DNA of 32,681 nt from Fragilaria crotonensis (lineage: Eukaryota > Bacillariophyta > Fragilariophyceae > Fragilariales > Fragilariaceae). A model generated the notes under the pieces. It saw only the letters and a program-made list of their open reading frames with translations, searched no databases and was not told the origin of the DNA. This document shows positions 29,926-32,681 of this stretch, piece after piece; position 1 is the first letter of the stretch, and every line of letters starts with the position of its first letter. A program made the position numbers and the translations under genes. Location: the NCBI GenBank assembly GCA_022925895.1, contig JAKSYS010000693.1, positions 1 to 32,681 on the forward strand, written 5' to 3'.

Positions 29926-30909
29926 ATGTATCGAATAGTCTGCAAGGGAAGAATACATCACAAGGGTCAACATCCAATACCGTGCCTCGTCGACGGGAAA
30001 AGACCGAGGCTGAAGCATCGCTCTCTGTGGATCGTAATTCTGTGTATATTTCACCAGTGTGGTTATTCCATTGCATTTTCTGCACTACAATTCCGAACGC
30101 ACGCTCGCCAAACGGTACCTCACAGCTCATGGCATCTGACAGCTGCCAAAGCCGACTACGGGCATGCGATCCCGAAACATGTTGCCTTCATCTGTGATGG
30201 AAACTCACGGTGGGCAGAAGCTAGAGGCTTGCCGGCATCCATGGGGCATGCTGCTGGTGCAGATCGACTCTTGGATTGTTTGGAGACTCTCCAACAGCAA
30301 GGGGTGGAATACTGCACCATGTACGGATTCAGCACGGAAAACTGGAAGCGCAGCGACCGAGAAATACGAGATATTCTGTCCGTGATTGAGCATACGGCCA
30401 ACGCATTCAAGCGCAGGGCAATCAGTGAAAACGTGCGAGTCAAAATATTGGGAAATATAATGGATCCGAGACTGCCGCAAAGTTTGAAAGATGCTCTGAT
30501 TTCCTTGGACGAAGAGACGTACTCGGCTGCTCGCCCTGCTGAAGGCCTCCTGACGGTTTGCTTAGCAATAAACTACGGTGGGCGACAGGATATTTTGAAC
30601 GCAAGCCTCAATTTGGCCAGAGCAATTGCTTCCGGTGATGTTAACCCATCGGACATCTCAGAGGAGACTTTTTCCTGTTTTCTGTATACAGCTGGGATAC
30701 CGGATCCTGACTTCGTCATCCGCACTGGGGGTGACCAACGATTGTCGAATTTCCTTTTATGGAATTTGGCATATGCAGAGTTGTACTTTACTGATACTCT
30801 ATGGCCTGATCTAGACCGGATCGAACTGATCAAGGCATTGACTTGGTTTTCAAGTCGATCAAGGCGTTTTGGTGGACGACTGGAGCCTACCTCACAGACT
30901 CGTCCCTGA
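29926..30909 (+). CDS. cis-Prenyltransferase (UPP/dehydrodolichyl-PP synthase family)
   Basis: One exon of 327 residues. The enzyme adds isopentenyl diphosphate units in Z configuration to make long polyprenyl diphosphates. Motifs in order: HVAFICDGNSRWA (catalytic Asp 91), GHAAGADR, YGFSTENWKR, AINYGGRQDI, IRTGGDQRLSNFLLW and the acidic ELYFTDTLWPD, then RSRRFGGR. The N-terminus has a basic segment, then a hydrophobic signal (SLWIVILCIFHQCG) and SIAFSAL, which suggests plastid import. There, roles in carotenoid-related or membrane polyprenol synthesis are known in plants. The first 30 residues before the signal are long, so the start is uncertain. CDGNS replaces the common DGNGR or MDGN. Confidence 0.94.
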   Translation: MYRIVCKGRIHHKGQHPIPCLVDGKRPRLKHRSLWIVILCIFHQCGYSIAFSALQFRTHARQTVPHSSWHLTAAKADYGHAIPKHVAFICDGNSRWAEARGLPASMGHAAGADRLLDCLETLQQQGVEYCTMYGFSTENWKRSDREIRDILSVIEHTANAFKRRAISENVRVKILGNIMDPRLPQSLKDALISLDEETYSAARPAEGLLTVCLAINYGGRQDILNASLNLARAIASGDVNPSDISEETFSCFLYTAGIPDPDFVIRTGGDQRLSNFLLWNLAYAELYFTDTLWPDLDRIELIKALTWFSSRSRRFGGRLEPTSQTRP

Positions 30910-31374
30910 GGTGAATTTTATGTCTGGCTACTAGCTACTACTCTAGTATGTCCGCTGGCTTTCGTGTTTGTCAAGGTCATGTCCTCTGTCGTAGGTCATC
31001 GAAAACTTGCTCTGCAGCTCCTCCATACCTCATACCACGAAATCGTTACGCGAACGCCACGGTACTTGTACCACATAATGTGATGCCCTTCAACGGGCGA
31101 CTCGCATCCGCATTCAAGACAATCTACTGGTAGTAACAGTGTCGTCCTAAATATCTCTACCGTAGTGAATATCGAAAGGAACGGTTCACACGACTCCGAA
31201 ATAGCAAGGAATTCTCAATGGGTAGATGGGACGTGCCGGTACTATACTCGTTAAGAATTCTCACAGAGAGAGGAAGTGTGGGTAAGCTGGTTTGCGAAAC
31301 TTATATAGAACTCCACTCCGTCGTGACGATGCCCAACGGGTTTGCTATCATAGGATCCGAAGCTGCAGATGATT
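30910..31374. other. Convergent intergenic region
   Basis: About 465 bp between the cis-prenyltransferase stop and the stop of the TPR-like gene. ORFs on the plus strand here overlap the next gene and lack features; I see nothing else. Confidence 0.45.
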
Positions 31375-32190
31375 TCAAGTCTCTAGAGCCAACTCATTTG
31401 CAGTTGCATTGCTATAGGCTCCAGTCTTTCGCAGCAGTCGCCTTGCTCGTTCAGATGATTGAGGATGTAGTTTTAACAGATTTACCTCAGCCTGCACGAG
31501 TTTAGGACGTATCACCTCCAGTTCGTTGAGGGCTGATAGCATGCAAGGGTGACTCTCTTGCATCCCACCAGATCTATAAATAGCAATTGATTTCTCGAGC
31601 AGCGAAACTGCCTCGTTGAAGTAACCGATTCTGCCGTGTGCAATGCCAAGTCTTTGGACTGTGAGACCAATTTCCTCTGTGCATTCTGCCTTCGTTACTG
31701 CCATAATCCATAGAGCTTTTACAAAGGAATTAATTGCGGAGTCATGCTCACCCAACAACAGTCGTACAAGGCCAATCGTTGAGTTTATGTATGCAACAAG
31801 TCTAGTTGACAAGTGTGGGGCATCGTTGAGGATTTCTGTCAAAACATCGGCGATTTCAAATAGTTCTTCGCGAGAAAGCTCCGAGTTCGAGAAGTGTTTT
31901 CGAGCTGCAAGCCCCCTGAACTTCATACAAATTTGATGTACAAAAGTACTGCTCTCACAGTACTCTCGACTCGTCTCGCAGAGAAGTGTCTCCAGTCTAT
32001 CCATTTGGAGACCTACACTGATGTTCCTATTTGGGGCTTTGCGGAAGGATTCTCCGGCGTCGATTAGTGATCTCCTGCTCAATATGGCTTTAAGTGGGTT
32101 TGATGACGTTATTGTTGATGATGAGGTGGAGGACGAGGAGGAGGAGCGTAGTGAGGCTGTCAACAACGAATTGAATGATCCTTCGCTCAT
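31375..32190 (-). CDS. Hypothetical protein with TPR-like repeats
   Basis: The 271-residue product starts MSEGSFNSLLTASL, with a Ser/Thr-rich, likely disordered first 35 residues. From about residue 130, helical pairs look like tetratricopeptide repeats: GLVRLLLGEHDSAINSFVKA, then LGIAHGRIGYFNEAVSLLEKS, with a weaker one after. The spacing (about 40-45 residues) is that of the kinesin light chain-like TPR class. Proteins of this kind are common in diatoms and unassigned. I cannot name a function. Neighbours do not help. Confidence 0.65.
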   Translation of the reverse strand: MSEGSFNSLLTASLRSSSSSSTSSSTITSSNPLKAILSRRSLIDAGESFRKAPNRNISVGLQMDRLETLLCETSREYCESSTFVHQICMKFRGLAARKHFSNSELSREELFEIADVLTEILNDAPHLSTRLVAYINSTIGLVRLLLGEHDSAINSFVKALWIMAVTKAECTEEIGLTVQRLGIAHGRIGYFNEAVSLLEKSIAIYRSGGMQESHPCMLSALNELEVIRPKLVQAEVNLLKLHPQSSERARRLLRKTGAYSNATANELALET

Positions 32191-32681
32191 AGTGAAATTT
32201 CTGTTTTGTGTCTGATGTCATATTTGCATACATGCCTTGCTGCGAATGCATCGAACTCACAGGACTGGAAGCATGGCAAGCTGACATCATTAACCGAATC
32301 GAAGAGAAGAGAAATCGGCGACATTTCGATTCTGTATCGCCGTCCGGCAAAAACGGAAGAGAGGGACATCTCAAAACTCGTTAAATATCTTGGCGATAGA
32401 CAAGTTGGAAGTCTGTCAATGCCGTTCGATAAAGCTCTGCGCAGTTATCTTTGTCCTGATCGAAATTGATTGAAGCATTCGAGTGCCGCGTCGCTAACAT
32501 CTATTCGAAAATGACACAAAAAGTTGGGTCTTTCCATTCCAAAACTGCACAGAGAATTATAATGGTGACTGCATAGCGGATCAATTAGCTTGAACAGTGT
32601 ACCACCTAAAAATGGCTTAGGGCAAACAATCATGTGTTGGACTAAAAATATATATCTATAGATGAAAATCTGTTCCAGTAC
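32191..32681. other. Upstream region of the TPR-like gene
   Basis: About 490 bp to the window end. Two short ORFs lack recognisable features; no RNA gene or repeat was found. Confidence 0.4.

Noticed and set aside
32206-32469. 87-codon ORF near the window end
   Set aside because: No recognisable features and overlaps the promoter side of the TPR-like gene.

Overview
The window is nuclear DNA of a microalga with secondary plastids, most likely a pennate diatom of the Phaeodactylum type. Evidence seen in the sequence: short GT-AG introns (61 to 274 bp), genes packed on both strands, eukaryotic tRNA genes, a Ty1/copia element of the kind abundant in diatoms, and several proteins that begin with a signal peptide ending in a Phe-containing cleavage motif (FGFAP, TAAFTP, SSSFVVP), the mark of plastid import in diatoms. 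The species is an inference.

Layout. 1-6979: a Ty1/copia LTR retrotransposon on the minus strand, its left LTR cut by the window edge. 6980-7604: GTAC-rich repeat and promoter region. 7605-11021 (+): RNA cytidine acetyltransferase NAT10/Kre33, one intron. 11070-13492 (-): plastid ABC1-type kinase, one intron. 14050-14923 (+): V-ATPase proteolipid subunit c-like protein. 15082-16479 (-): IFRD-family protein. 17477-17549 (+): tRNA-Met. 17767-19033 (+): plastid FKBP with a membrane anchor, two introns. 19135-20747 (-): mitochondrial processing peptidase beta / bc1 core-1 type M16 protein, two introns. 21444-21632 (+): small Cys-rich protein. 21750-23164 (-): plastid-type NYN (YacP/Rae1-like) nuclease, one intron. 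23475-23548 (+): second tRNA-Met. 23924-26299 (-): plastid acetolactate synthase. 26831-29531: a complete hAT DNA transposon with terminal inverted repeats and an 8-bp target duplication. 29926-30909 (+): cis-prenyltransferase. 31375-32190 (-): TPR-like hypothetical protein.

The host genes form no operon or single pathway. They are ordinary housekeeping genes, many of them plastid directed, interrupted by two transposable elements. The points most worth attention are: (1) frame breaks in NAT10, the ABC1 kinase and both transposons that almost all coincide with one-base changes in short homopolymers, which suggests assembly error rather than gene death; (2) a V-ATPase c-like protein with Gly at the position of the proton-binding Glu; (3) a plastid-directed relative of the bacterial ribosome-associated nuclease Rae1/YacP; (4) two tRNA-Met genes sharing flanking inverted repeats; (5) hydrophobic segments and a second Cys/His cluster between Gag and protease of the copia element. 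I found no CRISPR array, phage or bacterial defence system.
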